Source: Lutibacter sp. (GTDB lineage: Bacteria > Bacteroidota > Bacteroidia > Flavobacteriales > Flavobacteriaceae). From it: DNA of 46,169 nt. This document shows, one piece after another, positions 17,428 through 26,424 of the stretch (position 1 is the stretch's first letter; the number at the start of each line of letters is the position of its first letter). Both the position numbers and the translations under genes were made by a program. The notes beneath the pieces were generated by a model. It had not been told where the DNA came from and did not search any database. It saw only the letters and a program-made list of their open reading frames with translations. The DNA is taken from contig NZ_JABDRI010000045.1 of the NCBI RefSeq assembly GCF_013041805.1, forward strand, positions 1 through 46,169. The letters are read 5' to 3'.

Positions 17428-18171
17428 TTAGTGCAAGCGACTCGCAAATTTAATTTCTTTCAAACTAAATTTGCGAGTCGTTTCATTTTGTATTTCTATA
17501 ACTAGTTTTCCTTCCTCAGATATATCTACTATTTTACCTAAAAAAACTTCACCCAATGAATCTTCAAACATAGTCGGTTTATTGTATTGATAAAGAGCAT
17601 TCATATATTTTTCCTTCAATGTAGCAAACTCTTTATTATAAATTAAATGTACAAAGTAATGCAAATTTTTAAGTATACTATGCAATAATTCATTTGTATC
17701 AAAATCAGTTCCAGCAAGATTCTTTAACGAAGTAACATTACCAATTGCTTTTGGAAAATTCGTTTGATTTACATTCATCCCAATTCCAATAATTGATTGT
17801 TTAATGTAGCGCCCACTAACTGAGTTTTCAATTAAAATTCCAGCTATTTTGTCTTTCTCTGCCAAAATGTCGTTAGGCCATTTTACAAATGTTGAAACTT
17901 TAACATTCATTTTAACAGTTTTTAAGACCGCTAAAGAACAAGCCATACTTAAATAAAATTGGTTACTTATATTAAAATTAGGAAAATCTATTAAAACACT
18001 GAATGTAAGATTCTTACCATTTTCAGACATCCAAGATGTTCCTAATTGCCCTCTCCCCTTTATTTGACTGGTTGCTGTAACCACTGTAAAATTATCTAGA
18101 GTATTGTTAAGAGCAAGATTCTTTAAGTAAGAATTGGTAGAATCAATGGCATTAAGTTTGATTATATGCAT
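17428..18171 (-). CDS. birA: biotin-[acetyl-CoA carboxylase] ligase
   Basis: BirA makes biotinyl-AMP and transfers biotin to the carboxyl carrier protein of acetyl-CoA carboxylase. The 247-residue protein is a group I ligase without the N-terminal DNA-binding domain, so it is not a biotin-operon repressor. Motifs are D-S-T-N-S-Y (10-15), the biotinyl-AMP loop G-R-G-Q-L-G-T-S-W (39-47), V-K-W-P-N-D-I-L (96-103) and K-I-A-G-I-L-I-E. The small C-terminal SH3-like domain is present. Its 3' codons for T-R-K-F-S and K-F-A-S-R form the arms of the hairpin listed separately. It converges on the SRPBCC gene and diverges from rsfS. Confidence 0.92.
   Translation of the reverse strand: MHIIKLNAIDSTNSYLKNLALNNTLDNFTVVTATSQIKGRGQLGTSWMSENGKNLTFSVLIDFPNFNISNQFYLSMACSLAVLKTVKMNVKVSTFVKWPNDILAEKDKIAGILIENSVSGRYIKQSIIGIGMNVNQTNFPKAIGNVTSLKNLAGTDFDTNELLHSILKNLHYFVHLIYNKEFATLKEKYMNALYQYNKPTMFEDSLGEVFLGKIVDISEEGKLVIEIQNETTRKFSLKEIKFASRLH
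17438..17488 (+). terminator. terminator-like hairpin for pyrE-SRPBCC, embedded in birA codons
   Basis: A perfect 15-bp inverted repeat (17438-17452 and 17466-17480, CGACTCGCAAATTTA and its complement) with a 13-nt loop, followed on the plus strand by TTTCATTTT. It begins 20 nt past the SRPBCC stop and lies wholly inside the last codons of birA on the other strand. Confidence 0.6.
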
Positions 18172-18191
18172 AAAAATGTTGATAATTTTAA

Positions 18192-18199
18192 CAAAGTTA
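18192..18199 (-). promoter_or_regulatory. -7 promoter element (TAACTTTG on minus strand) for birA
   Basis: The plus strand reads CAAAGTTA, an exact TANNTTTG on the minus strand, 21 nt before the birA start. It forms a divergent pair with the rsfS element about 30 nt away, which has the same octamer. Confidence 0.5.
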
Positions 18200-18229
18200 C
18201 ATAAAACCTAAATTATCATAAAAAAGTAA

Positions 18230-18237
18230 TAACTTTG
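18230..18237 (+). promoter_or_regulatory. -7 promoter element (TAACTTTG) for rsfS-ftsH
   Basis: An exact TANNTTTG, 22 nt before the rsfS ATG, implying a leader of about 15 nt. Confidence 0.55.
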
Positions 18238-18258
18238 CACGGAACAAAAATATAATTA

Positions 18259-18633
18259 ATGACAAAAAATAATGTAAGCGCAGACGACTCAATTGCAGCA
18301 ATTTTAAAAGCAATTGATGAAGTTAAAGGGTTAGATATTCAACTATTAGATTTACGAGAAATTGAGAATACAGTCTGTGATTATTTTGTAATATGTACAG
18401 GAACATCGAATACGCATATTAATGCAATTTCTGGCATTGTACAAAAACAAGTGAGTAAAGCAACAAAGGAAAAGCCTTGGCATATTGAAGGCGAAGGAAA
18501 TGCTGAATGGATTTTATTAGACTATGTTAATATTGTAGTACATGTTTTTCAAAAACAGGTACGAGAATATTACGATATTGAGAGCCTTTGGGGAGATGCA
18601 AAAATTACTACAATCTCTTCTTCAGCTAATTAA
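18259..18633 (+). CDS. rsfS: ribosome silencing factor RsfS
   Basis: RsfS binds ribosomal protein uL14 and blocks joining of the subunits in poor growth conditions. The 124-residue length and sequence fit, with K-G-L-D-I-Q-L-L-D-L-R (24-34), D-Y-F-V-I-C-T-G-T-S (42-51), W-H-I-E-G (73-77) and W-I-L-L-D-Y-V-N-I-V-V-H-V-F. It is the first gene of the run leading into ftsH, 33 nt downstream, an order I recall as common in Bacteroidota. Confidence 0.93.
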   Translation: MTKNNVSADDSIAAILKAIDEVKGLDIQLLDLREIENTVCDYFVICTGTSNTHINAISGIVQKQVSKATKEKPWHIEGEGNAEWILLDYVNIVVHVFQKQVREYYDIESLWGDAKITTISSSAN

Positions 18634-18666
18634 AATTTTACATAATTATTGAAATCAAAAAGATAG

Positions 18667-20679
18667 ATGAATCAGGATAAAAAAAATACACCAAATAATA
18701 AGAATATTAAAACACCTAAATTTAATTTTTATTGGATTTATGGCGCTATCATTGTATTAATTATTGGTTATCAGTTTTTTAATAGTGGTAATTTAGGTGC
18801 TAAAAGTCTAAGTCAAAATGAATTTAAAACAATTTTAACCGAAAATGACATTGATAAAATTGTAATTGTAAACAGAAGTATTGCAAACATTTACATTAAA
18901 AGTGAAGCTTCAGATAAAGAAAAGCATAAAAAGAACAAAGGTTCTTTGTATTCTGCAAATACGCCAATGTATAATTATTCATTTGGTGATTTGCAAAATT
19001 TTGAAAAAGAGCTGAATTCAGAAAAAGCAGCTTATGAGTTGGACTTTGACGTACAAAATGAAGAAAGAACAAATTTAATAGATCAGCTGTTTATTTATTT
19101 ACCTTTTATATTTTTAATTGGTTTATGGATTTACTTTATGAGAAGAATGTCTGGCGGTGGTTCAGGAGGTGGTGGTCAAATATTTAGTATTGGAAAATCA
19201 AAAGCTAAATTATTTGATCAAGATCAAAAGGTAAAAACTTCCTTTAAAGATGTTGCTGGATTAGAAGGTGCTAAGGAAGAAGTACAAGAAATTGTAGATT
19301 TCCTAAAAAGCCCTGATAAATATACATCTCTTGGAGGTAAAATTCCAAAAGGAGCATTACTAGTTGGACCTCCAGGTACAGGTAAAACATTATTGGCTAA
19401 GGCAGTTGCTGGAGAAGCAAGTGTGCCGTTTTTCTCTCTTTCTGGATCAGATTTTGTTGAAATGTTTGTTGGTGTTGGTGCCTCTCGTGTACGCGATTTA
19501 TTTAAACAAGCACAACAAAAAGCGCCATCTATTATATTTATTGATGAAATTGACGCTGTAGGTAGATCTAGAGGTAAAAGTAATATTACTGGAGGAAATG
19601 ACGAACGTGAAAATACATTAAATCAATTACTAACAGAAATGGACGGATTTGGAACCGATACCAATGTAATAGTAATAGCTGCTACAAACCGTGCGGATGT
19701 ATTAGATAAAGCTTTGTTAAGAGCGGGTCGTTTTGATCGACAAATTTATGTAGACTTGCCTAATTTAACCGAAAGAGCTGAAATTTTCAAAGTTCATATT
19801 AAATCACTTAAACTGCATAAAGATGTTGATTTAGAATTTCTATCTCAACAAACTCCTGGTTTTTCAGGTGCAGATATTGCCAATTTATGTAATGAAGCTG
19901 CTCTAATTGCCGCTAGAAAAAGTAAAAAAGCAGTGCATCATCAAGACTTTTTAGATGCTGTTGATAGAATAGTGGGTGGACTTGAAAAGAAAAATAAAAT
20001 TATTGCACCAAAAGAAAAAAGATCAATTGCATATCACGAAGCAGGTCATGCTACCGCTAGTTGGATGCTTGAACATGCCGCTCCGCTAGTAAAAGTGACT
20101 ATTGTTCCTAGAGGAATTTCACTAGGTGCAGCGTGGTATTTACCCGAAGAAAGACAATTAGTACATACCGATCAAATGTTAGATGAAATGTGTGCTACCT
20201 TAGCTGGTAGAGCCGCTGAAAAATTAATGTTTGACAGAATTTCAACTGGAGCTCTTAATGACTTAGAAAAAGTTACAAGACAAGCTAGAGCAATGGTAAC
20301 TGTTTATGGCTTAAATGATAAAATTGGTAATATTACGTATTATGATTCATCTGGTCAATCTGAATATAATTTTACAAAACCTTATAGTGAGGATACGGCA
20401 AAAATTATAGATAAAGAAATTTCAGAATTAATTGAAACGCAATACCAAAGAGCCATCGAAATATTAAGAGCGAATAAAGATAAACTAACAACCTTGGCTG
20501 AATTATTACTAGAAAAAGAAGTAATATTTAAGAAAGATTTGGAAAGAATTTTTGGTAAAAGACCTTTTGATAAAGAAGAGATCCCTGTAATTGAAGAAAA
20601 AACAGAAACTGAAACTGAAACAGAAACTGAAACAGAAACTGAAACCAAGAATAACGAATCAAAGGAAGAAAATTCATAA
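18667..20679 (+). CDS. ftsH: ATP-dependent zinc metalloprotease FtsH
   Basis: A membrane-anchored AAA+ protease of 670 aa that removes misassembled membrane proteins and regulates lipid A enzymes. Transmembrane helices lie near residues 23-42 and 140-160, with a periplasmic domain between. A Gly-rich linker (G-G-G-S-G-G-G-G) follows. The Walker A is G-P-P-G-T-G-K-T (234-241), Walker B is I-I-F-I-D-E-I-D, and the arginine-finger region is G-R-F-D-R. The zinc site H-E-A-G-H is at 457-461. The C-terminal tail ends in an acidic run of alternating Thr and Glu encoded by a GAAACW-type hexamer tract near 20600-20645. No key residue is missing. Confidence 0.96.
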   Translation: MNQDKKNTPNNKNIKTPKFNFYWIYGAIIVLIIGYQFFNSGNLGAKSLSQNEFKTILTENDIDKIVIVNRSIANIYIKSEASDKEKHKKNKGSLYSANTPMYNYSFGDLQNFEKELNSEKAAYELDFDVQNEERTNLIDQLFIYLPFIFLIGLWIYFMRRMSGGGSGGGGQIFSIGKSKAKLFDQDQKVKTSFKDVAGLEGAKEEVQEIVDFLKSPDKYTSLGGKIPKGALLVGPPGTGKTLLAKAVAGEASVPFFSLSGSDFVEMFVGVGASRVRDLFKQAQQKAPSIIFIDEIDAVGRSRGKSNITGGNDERENTLNQLLTEMDGFGTDTNVIVIAATNRADVLDKALLRAGRFDRQIYVDLPNLTERAEIFKVHIKSLKLHKDVDLEFLSQQTPGFSGADIANLCNEAALIAARKSKKAVHHQDFLDAVDRIVGGLEKKNKIIAPKEKRSIAYHEAGHATASWMLEHAAPLVKVTIVPRGISLGAAWYLPEERQLVHTDQMLDEMCATLAGRAAEKLMFDRISTGALNDLEKVTRQARAMVTVYGLNDKIGNITYYDSSGQSEYNFTKPYSEDTAKIIDKEISELIETQYQRAIEILRANKDKLTTLAELLLEKEVIFKKDLERIFGKRPFDKEEIPVIEEKTETETETETETETETKNNESKEENS

Positions 20680-20710
20680 TAAAGAGTAGAATAAATTCAT
20701 ATCTTTTTTA

Positions 20711-20718
20711 TAATTTTG
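20711..20718 (+). promoter_or_regulatory. possible -7 element (TAATTTTG) for the LUD gene
   Basis: A TANNTTTG match 18 nt before the ATG at 20737. It overlaps a TTG codon at 20716 that is a weaker start candidate. The element suggests a secondary promoter inside the ftsH-cdsA run. Confidence 0.35.
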
Positions 20719-20736
20719 AATTTATTCCAAAAAATA

Positions 20737-21324
20737 ATGAGTTTTTTTAAAAAGCTATTTAATTCACCTAAAAAAAATGATTCTAAAGAAGAACCTTTAG
20801 AAGTTGAAAACTTGCCTCTTGACCAAATTTTCGTACAAAATTTTATAAAGAATGATGGTAAATTTCTTTATTGTACATCATTACAAGATGTAATTTCAAA
20901 CTTAAAAAACATTATTCAAGAAAATTCTTGGGAAAAAATAACGTGTAATGATAGTGATTTAATAAAACTAACGAAATCTATTCAAGTAGAAACGATTGAA
21001 AACTATAATAAAGAGTATCCTTTTCTTTGCAGCTGTGAACATTTAATTGCACAAAATGGAAGTATTCTATTTTCTTCAAACCAATTGAAGGAATATAAAA
21101 TCCCTGAATTATCTGAACATTTTATTGTTTACGCAACCACGAGTCAAATTGTTAAAAATAATGGAGATAGTTTAACTGGAATTAAAACACGTTATCAAGG
21201 AAATATCCCTAGTAATATAAGTGCAATAAAAAATTATAATCCAAATTCTAATAATATTGATTTTATGAATTATGGAAACACCAATGCAAAAAACTTATAT
21301 TTGCTACTATTTGAAGATTTATAA
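20737..21324 (+). CDS. LUD (LutC-like) domain protein
   Basis: A 195-residue soluble protein resembling the LUD domain family, which includes LutC/YkgG lactate-utilisation proteins. Supporting features are the overall length and the segment L-I-A-Q-N-G-S-I-L-F-S-S (approximately 109-120), matching the family's substrate-loop region. A TTG in frame at 20716 would add seven residues, but the ATG at 20737 (M-S-F-F-K-K-L-F) is preferred. No lutA or lutB partner is nearby. Its place between ftsH and cdsA matches other flavobacteria as I recall, and a role in lactate oxidation is doubtful. The next gene starts 3 nt downstream. Confidence 0.65.
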   Translation: MSFFKKLFNSPKKNDSKEEPLEVENLPLDQIFVQNFIKNDGKFLYCTSLQDVISNLKNIIQENSWEKITCNDSDLIKLTKSIQVETIENYNKEYPFLCSCEHLIAQNGSILFSSNQLKEYKIPELSEHFIVYATTSQIVKNNGDSLTGIKTRYQGNIPSNISAIKNYNPNSNNIDFMNYGNTNAKNLYLLLFEDL

Positions 21325-21327
21325 TTT

Positions 21328-22143
21328 ATGAGTAATTTTTTTAAACGTTTACTTTCTGGTTTTATATTTATAAGTATTTTAATATTTTCAATACTTTACA
21401 GTAAAATTTCCTTCATCGTACTATTTTTTATTTTAATGATGTTTTGTCTGTATGAATTTAAAAAAATGATTCAACTAAAAAGTGTGTTTCCTTATTTAAT
21501 AGGAACATTACTTTTTGTTTTTGGAAATATATTAGGGGTTGAAGATATTCCAAAAAAAATGATATTCGATTATGTAGGTGTGGTTCTTTTTCTTACTATT
21601 TTTATAACATTCGCATCAATTTTATTTGCAAAAAAAGAAGAAGTAATTAGTCATTTAGGTAAAATTTTCTTGTCAATTATTTATATTGTAGTTCCTTTTA
21701 CATTGATCGTAAAAATACCTTTCCTTAATGCAGACTTTAACTATGTAAACACAACTATATTAGGTGTCTTTTTGTTAATTTGGACCAATGATAGTTTTGC
21801 TTATTTGGTAGGTAAAAACTTCGGTAAAAAAAAGCTACTAACTCGTATTTCACCAAATAAAACAGTAGAAGGATTTATAGGAGGAATGATTTTCACTTTT
21901 ATCCTTAGCTTTTTTCTAGCACAAAAATTTGTAACACTTTCATTAGTTCAATGGATTGTAATTGCCGGAATTGTTAGTGTTTTTGGTGTTTTGGGCGATT
22001 TAATAGAATCTATGTTTAAAAGACAAGCGGGCGTAAAAGACAGCAGTAATTTAATTCCTGGTCACGGAGGTTTTTTAGATAGGTTTGATAGTGTTATATT
22101 TGCAGCACCCTTTATATTTATATATTTACAATTTGTACAATAA
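21328..22143 (+). CDS. cdsA: phosphatidate cytidylyltransferase
   Basis: CdsA makes CDP-diacylglycerol from phosphatidic acid and CTP, the branch point of phospholipid synthesis. It is a 271-residue multipass inner-membrane protein. The C-terminal CDS signature is clear: R-I-S-P-N-K-T-V-E-G-F-I-G-G (about 173-186), G-D-L-I-E-S-M-F-K-R, V-K-D-S-S-N and P-G-H-G-G-F-L-D-R-F-D. It sits 3 nt after the LUD gene and 2 nt before psd, so the CDP-DAG and phosphatidylethanolamine steps are co-expressed. Confidence 0.93.
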   Translation: MSNFFKRLLSGFIFISILIFSILYSKISFIVLFFILMMFCLYEFKKMIQLKSVFPYLIGTLLFVFGNILGVEDIPKKMIFDYVGVVLFLTIFITFASILFAKKEEVISHLGKIFLSIIYIVVPFTLIVKIPFLNADFNYVNTTILGVFLLIWTNDSFAYLVGKNFGKKKLLTRISPNKTVEGFIGGMIFTFILSFFLAQKFVTLSLVQWIVIAGIVSVFGVLGDLIESMFKRQAGVKDSSNLIPGHGGFLDRFDSVIFAAPFIFIYLQFVQ

Positions 22144-22145
22144 TT

Positions 22146-22796
22146 ATGTTTCATAAAGAAGGCTATAGAATAATTATAATTTCAACAATCATACTGGGAG
22201 TTGGAATTATTTTAATAGAAAATTTGATTTCATTAAATTGGTTAAACAAAGTCCTTTCTTTAACTTTATTATTTTTCTACGTTATAATTTTACAATTTTT
22301 CAGAAATCCAAAAAGATATACTAAAGTAAACGATCATCATATTATTGCTCCAGTTGATGGAAAAGTAGTGGTGATTGAAGAAGTTTACGAAAAAGAATAT
22401 TTTAAAGATAAAAGACTACAAATTTCCATATTTATGTCTCCATTAAATGTGCATGTTACCAGATATCCAATAAGTGGAACAATAAATTATAGCACTTATC
22501 ATCCTGGTAAATATTTAGTGGCTTGGCATCCAAAAGCTTCTGAAGAAAATGAACGAACGACTATTGTTGTGGAAAACAAAAACATTGGAGAAATATTATA
22601 TAGGCAAATAGCTGGGGCATTAGCAAAACGCATTGTTAATTATGCAAAACCTAATGAAATAGCAATTCAAGGCGAAGATGCTGGTTTTATTAAATTTGGC
22701 TCAAGAGTTGACCTCTTTTTACCTCTAGACGCTAAAATTAATATAAAACTAAATGATACAGTTAAAGGTGGTGAACGAATAATTGCAACTTTATAA
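22146..22796 (+). CDS. psd: phosphatidylserine decarboxylase (short, type B)
   Basis: Converts phosphatidylserine to phosphatidylethanolamine with a pyruvoyl group made by self-cleavage. The 216-residue protein has N-terminal hydrophobic helices (residues 8-50), F-R-N-P-K-R (52-57), A-P-V-D-G-K-V-V (68-75) and N-V-H-V-T-R (101-106). The cleavage site is in F-G-S-R-V-D (Gly185-Ser186). Length and G-S context match the archaeal/Bacteroidota short class rather than the long L-G-S-T class. It is translationally packed between cdsA and the acyl-CoA-binding protein gene. Confidence 0.92.
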   Translation: MFHKEGYRIIIISTIILGVGIILIENLISLNWLNKVLSLTLLFFYVIILQFFRNPKRYTKVNDHHIIAPVDGKVVVIEEVYEKEYFKDKRLQISIFMSPLNVHVTRYPISGTINYSTYHPGKYLVAWHPKASEENERTTIVVENKNIGEILYRQIAGALAKRIVNYAKPNEIAIQGEDAGFIKFGSRVDLFLPLDAKINIKLNDTVKGGERIIATL

Positions 22797-22814
22797 TATG
22801 CAAATTTCATAGCT

Positions 22815-23084
22815 ATGAGCAATAAATTAAATCAAGAATTTGAAGAGGCTTATACCTTTGCCTGCAACACAAATATTAAGTTAGCTCCTGATATTATGCT
22901 CGCTTTTTATGGATATTACAAGCAAGCAACAAAAGGAAATAATTACGAACAACCGTCAGGAAATATTCAATTAAGAAATTCATTTAAATTAAACGCTTGG
23001 TTTCAATTAAACCATTTAACAGAAGCTGAAGCGAAGCAAGAATATATAAACCTTGTAAATAAACATCTAAAAAATAAAAACTAG
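22815..23084 (+). CDS. acyl-CoA-binding protein (ACBP)
   Basis: An 89-residue four-helix acyl-CoA-binding protein, the typical single-domain size. It carries F-E-E-A-Y at the start, then L-A-P-D-I-M-L-A-F-Y-G-Y-Y-K-Q-A-T-K-G-N at about 23-42, the conserved ligand-binding helix with Tyr and Lys. W57 is in N-A-W-F-Q. ACBPs are common in eukaryotes and patchy in bacteria but frequent in Bacteroidota. Placed after psd, it probably buffers acyl-CoA for lipid metabolism (inference). The YceI gene starts 8 nt downstream. Confidence 0.88.
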   Translation: MSNKLNQEFEEAYTFACNTNIKLAPDIMLAFYGYYKQATKGNNYEQPSGNIQLRNSFKLNAWFQLNHLTEAEAKQEYINLVNKHLKNKN

Positions 23085-23092
23085 AAATAATC

Positions 23093-23707
23093 ATGAAAAA
23101 AGTATTTACTATTACATTACTATTAGTAACAATAATTAGTTTCTCATCTTGTAAGGAAAAAGAGAAAAAAGAAAAAGCAACTTTAGAGAAAGGGTTTACC
23201 GTAGAGGCAAAAACAACTACTATCAATTGGATAGCTTATAAAACAACAAGTAAGGTTCCTGTAAAAGGGCAATTTACAAAAGTAAGCATTGAAAATTCTA
23301 AAAAATCAGCTACAGCCCAGGAAGCTTTAAATGGTTTAAAATTTGACATTCCTGTAAGCAGTATTTTTACTCAAGATACTCTTAGAGATTCAAAATTGAA
23401 AAAATTCTTTTTCGGCACTATGAAAGACACCAACTCTATTAAGGGAACAATTTCAATGAATAATGAAACATCTGGGTCTGTTGAATTAACAATGAATGGT
23501 GTATCTCAAGTTTTACCAATCACCTATGTAATTAGTGACCAAATGGTTACTATTGAAGCTTTGATGGATTTAGATAATTGGCAAGCTCAATTAGCTTTAG
23601 AAGCATTAAATGTTGCTTGTTACGAATTACATTCTGGTCCAGATGGTATTTCTAAAACTTGGAGTGAGGTAAAAATTGAAGTAGCCACTTATTTAAAATA
23701 TGAGTAA
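23093..23707 (+). CDS. YceI-family lipoprotein
   Basis: A 204-residue lipoprotein with signal M-K-K-V-F-T-I-T and lipobox I-S-F-S-S-C (about residue 20), followed by a Lys/Glu-rich linker. The rest is a YceI-like beta-barrel lipocalin domain: T-I-N-W-I-A-Y-K-T-T (about 43-52), a paired strand with V-K-G-Q-F-T-K-V, and I-K-G-T-I-S-M-N in the middle. YceI proteins bind isoprenoids or other amphiphiles in the periplasm. It closes the ftsH-psd run, with a strong terminator about 90 nt downstream. Confidence 0.82.
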   Translation: MKKVFTITLLLVTIISFSSCKEKEKKEKATLEKGFTVEAKTTTINWIAYKTTSKVPVKGQFTKVSIENSKKSATAQEALNGLKFDIPVSSIFTQDTLRDSKLKKFFFGTMKDTNSIKGTISMNNETSGSVELTMNGVSQVLPITYVISDQMVTIEALMDLDNWQAQLALEALNVACYELHSGPDGISKTWSEVKIEVATYLKYE

Positions 23708-23793
23708 ATAACTCTTATTTATATGTTAAGTAAACATGAAGAACTCTAAAGTTTAAAGTATATCAATCCTTGTAGATTAAAACCTGATAAAAT

Positions 23794-23827
23794 AAAAAAC
23801 CATTTCATAACTGAAATGGTTTTTTTT
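23794..23827. terminator. bidirectional intrinsic terminator between yceI and the DUF4293 gene
   Basis: The hairpin AAAAAACCATTTCA-TAAC-TGAAATGGTTTTTT has an A-tract before and a T-tract after it. It stands between convergent genes and can serve both. Confidence 0.85.
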
Positions 23828-23852
23828 GCACTAAATATACTAAGATAATAGG

Positions 23853-24287
23853 TTATCGCAATCTATCAACAGATTTTACGAGCTCATCATCCTTTTTAAT
23901 TGCCTTATTTGCAATAACCACAAATAAAATAGTTAAAATTGGAATCATTAGCCCAATACCTTTCTCCGAAACCGAAATTTCTCCAGATAAATTTTGTGAA
24001 AAATATACAACAATACCTAAAATAATAAAATTGATCAAAATTGATAATCGTCCTAACACAAATTGCAATTGTCTCTTTTTAAACTGAAAAATAGCAATAA
24101 ATGTTAAAAAAGCTGAAACAAAAAACAATACTGCCATAGACTTAAGCAATAAACTATTAGAACTAAAAGAATCTAACACAAAAAAGTCTAAACCTTCTTC
24201 ATTTTCCCAAAGTTTTAACATAAAAATTAAACCTCCAGAAAGCAGCGTCGCAATTAATAAATAAACTGATTGTATTCTTTGAATCAT
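23853..24287 (-). CDS. DUF4293 family membrane protein
   Basis: A 144-residue protein with four predicted transmembrane helices (about residues 5-24, 45-66, 78-98 and 107-126). The N-terminus M-I-Q-R-I-Q-S-V-Y-L-L-I-A matches DUF4293, a small family I know only from Bacteroidota. The function is unknown. It is divergent from rho, with its own -7 element. Confidence 0.8.
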   Translation of the reverse strand: MIQRIQSVYLLIATLLSGGLIFMLKLWENEEGLDFFVLDSFSSNSLLLKSMAVLFFVSAFLTFIAIFQFKKRQLQFVLGRLSILINFIILGIVVYFSQNLSGEISVSEKGIGLMIPILTILFVVIANKAIKKDDELVKSVDRLR

Positions 24288-24307
24288 ATTTTTTAAATAA
24301 CGGATAG

Positions 24308-24315
24308 CAAAAATA
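24308..24315 (-). promoter_or_regulatory. -7 promoter element (TATTTTTG on minus strand) for the DUF4293 gene
   Basis: The plus strand reads CAAAAATA, 21 nt upstream of the start at 24287, an exact TANNTTTG on the minus strand. Confidence 0.45.
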
Positions 24316-24362
24316 CGTTTTCTTTTTAAAGAATAAAAGATTAGTTTTATAAAATAATTTTA

Positions 24363-24370
24363 TATATTTG
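24363..24370 (+). promoter_or_regulatory. -7 promoter element (TATATTTG) and roughly 130-nt leader of rho
   Basis: An exact TANNTTTG 138 nt before the rho ATG. The implied leader to 24507 is long for this genome and contains no ORF or hairpin that I can defend. Rho is autoregulated through its leader in other bacteria, so this stretch is a candidate site. Confidence 0.5.
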
Positions 24371-24507
24371 CAATAACCTTACAATTAGTTACATAAGGAA
24401 ACTACAACTGAAACGACTATTCACCACAAAGTTCAATTAACGATAAAATTCTTTACTGAATATTAAAATCGTATTTATACATAAACAAAAATTTACAAAT
24501 TAACATA

Positions 24508-26232
24508 ATGTTTGAAATTTCCCAACTAAAGGAGAAAACACTTGTAGAATTACAAGAAATAGCAAAATCTATTGGAGCAAAAAAATTCAGTCAATTAAAA
24601 AAACTAGACTTAGTATATTTAATTTTAGATATCCAAGCTGCAACTCCTTCAAAAATTACCAAAACGGTTTCTCCTGCAAATAATAGTGAAAAACCGAAGC
24701 GGAAAAGAATTGTAAAAAAAGCAAATTCTGCACAAGAATCTAAAGAACGTAAAGCTGCGCCTGCGAAGGTTGTCCAAGCAAAGTCCGTTCAAAAAGAATT
24801 GGCATTAGATACAAATCCGCCAAAGAAGCAAAATAATATTGTTGAAGATTCCAAGAAACATGAATCTAAAAAACCTTTAGTCAAAAAAGAACAGACGAAT
24901 ACAGACACAAATGTTCCTGTAAAATCAGAACATAAAAAGCCAGAACATAAAGCGGTTCATAAACCAAATCAACCAAAAAAACAACAAAATTCTGCTAATC
25001 AAAATAAGCAGTCAAATTCTTCCAATCAACAAAATAAACAACGACCTCAACAAAATAATATCAGTAAAGGTCAACGAACTAATAATAGCAATCGTTATAG
25101 AGATCCTGATTATGAATTTGATGGTATTATTGAAAGTGAAGGTGTTTTAGAAATGATGCCTGACGGATATGGTTTTTTGCGCTCATCAGATTATAATTAC
25201 TTATCATCTCCAGATGATATTTACTTATCTCAATCACAGGTTAAACTATTTGGTTTAAAAACAGGTGATACGGTGAGAGGTGTTGTAAGACCTCCAAAAG
25301 AGGGTGAAAAATATTTCCCATTAATTAGAGTATCTAAAATTAATGGGCTAAATCCTAATATTGTTCGAGACAGGGTATCTTTTGAACATTTAACACCATT
25401 GTTTCCGGACGAAAAATTTAATTTGGCTGGAAAAGGAAGTACACTTTCTACACGAATTATGGACTTATTTTCTCCTATTGGTAAAGGCCAAAGAGGAATG
25501 ATTGTTTCTCAGCCAAAAACAGGTAAAACAATGCTTCTTAAGGATATAGCAAATTCAATAGCATCAAATCACCCTGAAGTTTATCAAATTATTTTATTAA
25601 TTGATGAAAGACCTGAGGAAGTAACAGATATGCAAAGAAGTGTAAAAGGAGAAGTTGTAGCTTCAACTTTTGATGAACCAGCAGATAAACACGTAAAAGT
25701 TGCAAATATTGTTTTAGAAAAAGCTAAAAGATTAGTGGAGTGTGGGCATGATGTAGTTATCTTATTAGATTCTATTACTCGTTTAGCTAGAGCTTATAAT
25801 ACTGTTGCTCCAGCTTCTGGTAAAATTTTATCAGGTGGTATTGATGCCAATGCACTTCACAAACCAAAACGTTTCTTTGGTGCAGCTAGAAACATAGAAA
25901 ATGGTGGATCACTTTCTATTATTGCTACTGCATTAACCGAAACAGGTTCTAAAATGGATGAAGTAATTTTTGAAGAATTTAAAGGAACTGGTAATATGGA
26001 ACTTCAATTAGAACGTAATATTTCTAATCGAAGAATTTATCCTGCTATTGACCTTGTAAAATCAAGTACTCGTAGAGATGATTTACTGCTTGATCCTAAA
26101 ACTGTGAAGCGTATGTGGGTTTTAAGAAAATACTTAGCAGATATGAACCCTGTTGAAGCTATGGAGTTTATTAAAGAAAAGATTCAATATAGCAATTCAA
26201 ATGAGGAATTTTTAATTTCTATGAACGGTTAA
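24508..26232 (+). CDS. rho: transcription termination factor Rho with N/Q-rich insertion
   Basis: A hexameric RNA helicase that terminates transcription, 574 aa against about 420 in E. coli. Residues 1-44 are the N-terminal helical domain ([10 protein letters not shown]). Residues 45-198 are an inserted basic, low-complexity segment, with an Asn/Gln-rich stretch at about 153-195. The cold-shock-like RNA-binding domain follows ([14 protein letters not shown] at 212-225). The ATPase core has Walker A P-K-T-G-K-T (336-341), L-I-D-E-R-P-E-E and Walker [14 protein letters not shown]. The gene is monocistronic, with a terminator 24 nt past the stop. Confidence 0.95.
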   Translation: MFEISQLKEKTLVELQEIAKSIGAKKFSQLKKLDLVYLILDIQAATPSKITKTVSPANNSEKPKRKRIVKKANSAQESKERKAAPAKVVQAKSVQKELALDTNPPKKQNNIVEDSKKHESKKPLVKKEQTNTDTNVPVKSEHKKPEHKAVHKPNQPKKQQNSANQNKQSNSSNQQNKQRPQQNNISKGQRTNNSNRYRDPDYEFDGIIESEGVLEMMPDGYGFLRSSDYNYLSSPDDIYLSQSQVKLFGLKTGDTVRGVVRPPKEGEKYFPLIRVSKINGLNPNIVRDRVSFEHLTPLFPDEKFNLAGKGSTLSTRIMDLFSPIGKGQRGMIVSQPKTGKTMLLKDIANSIASNHPEVYQIILLIDERPEEVTDMQRSVKGEVVASTFDEPADKHVKVANIVLEKAKRLVECGHDVVILLDSITRLARAYNTVAPASGKILSGGIDANALHKPKRFFGAARNIENGGSLSIIATALTETGSKMDEVIFEEFKGTGNMELQLERNISNRRIYPAIDLVKSSTRRDDLLLDPKTVKRMWVLRKYLADMNPVEAMEFIKEKIQYSNSNEEFLISMNG

Positions 26233-26256
26233 GTTCATATTCCCAATTATAACATT

Positions 26257-26289
26257 AAAATGCGAGCTATTGAGAGCTCGCATTTTTTT
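26257..26289 (+). terminator. intrinsic terminator of rho
   Basis: The hairpin AAAATGCGAGCT-ATTGAG-AGCTCGCATTTT is followed by further T residues; it starts 24 nt past the stop. Confidence 0.88.
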
Positions 26290-26327
26290 ATGGAATAACC
26301 TCTAAAATCAATCCGTACATATTAAGA

Positions 26328-26367
26328 TAAAAAAATACCGTTCTAATTAATTAGAACGGTATTTTTT
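26328..26367. terminator. bidirectional terminator between rho and ppiD
   Basis: A nearly perfect palindrome centred at 26348/26349 (TACCGTTCTAATT and its complement) flanked by A- and T-tracts. It probably ends ppiD on the minus strand and backs up the rho terminator. Confidence 0.82.
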
Positions 26368-26424
26368 CTATGTACATATATCATTATAAAAATGACTTTA
26401 AAGCACTTTAAATGACTCTATATT

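Noticed and set aside
20600-20645. FtsH hexamer tract as an on/off phase-variation switch
   Set aside because: Six-base units cannot shift the frame, and FtsH is likely essential.
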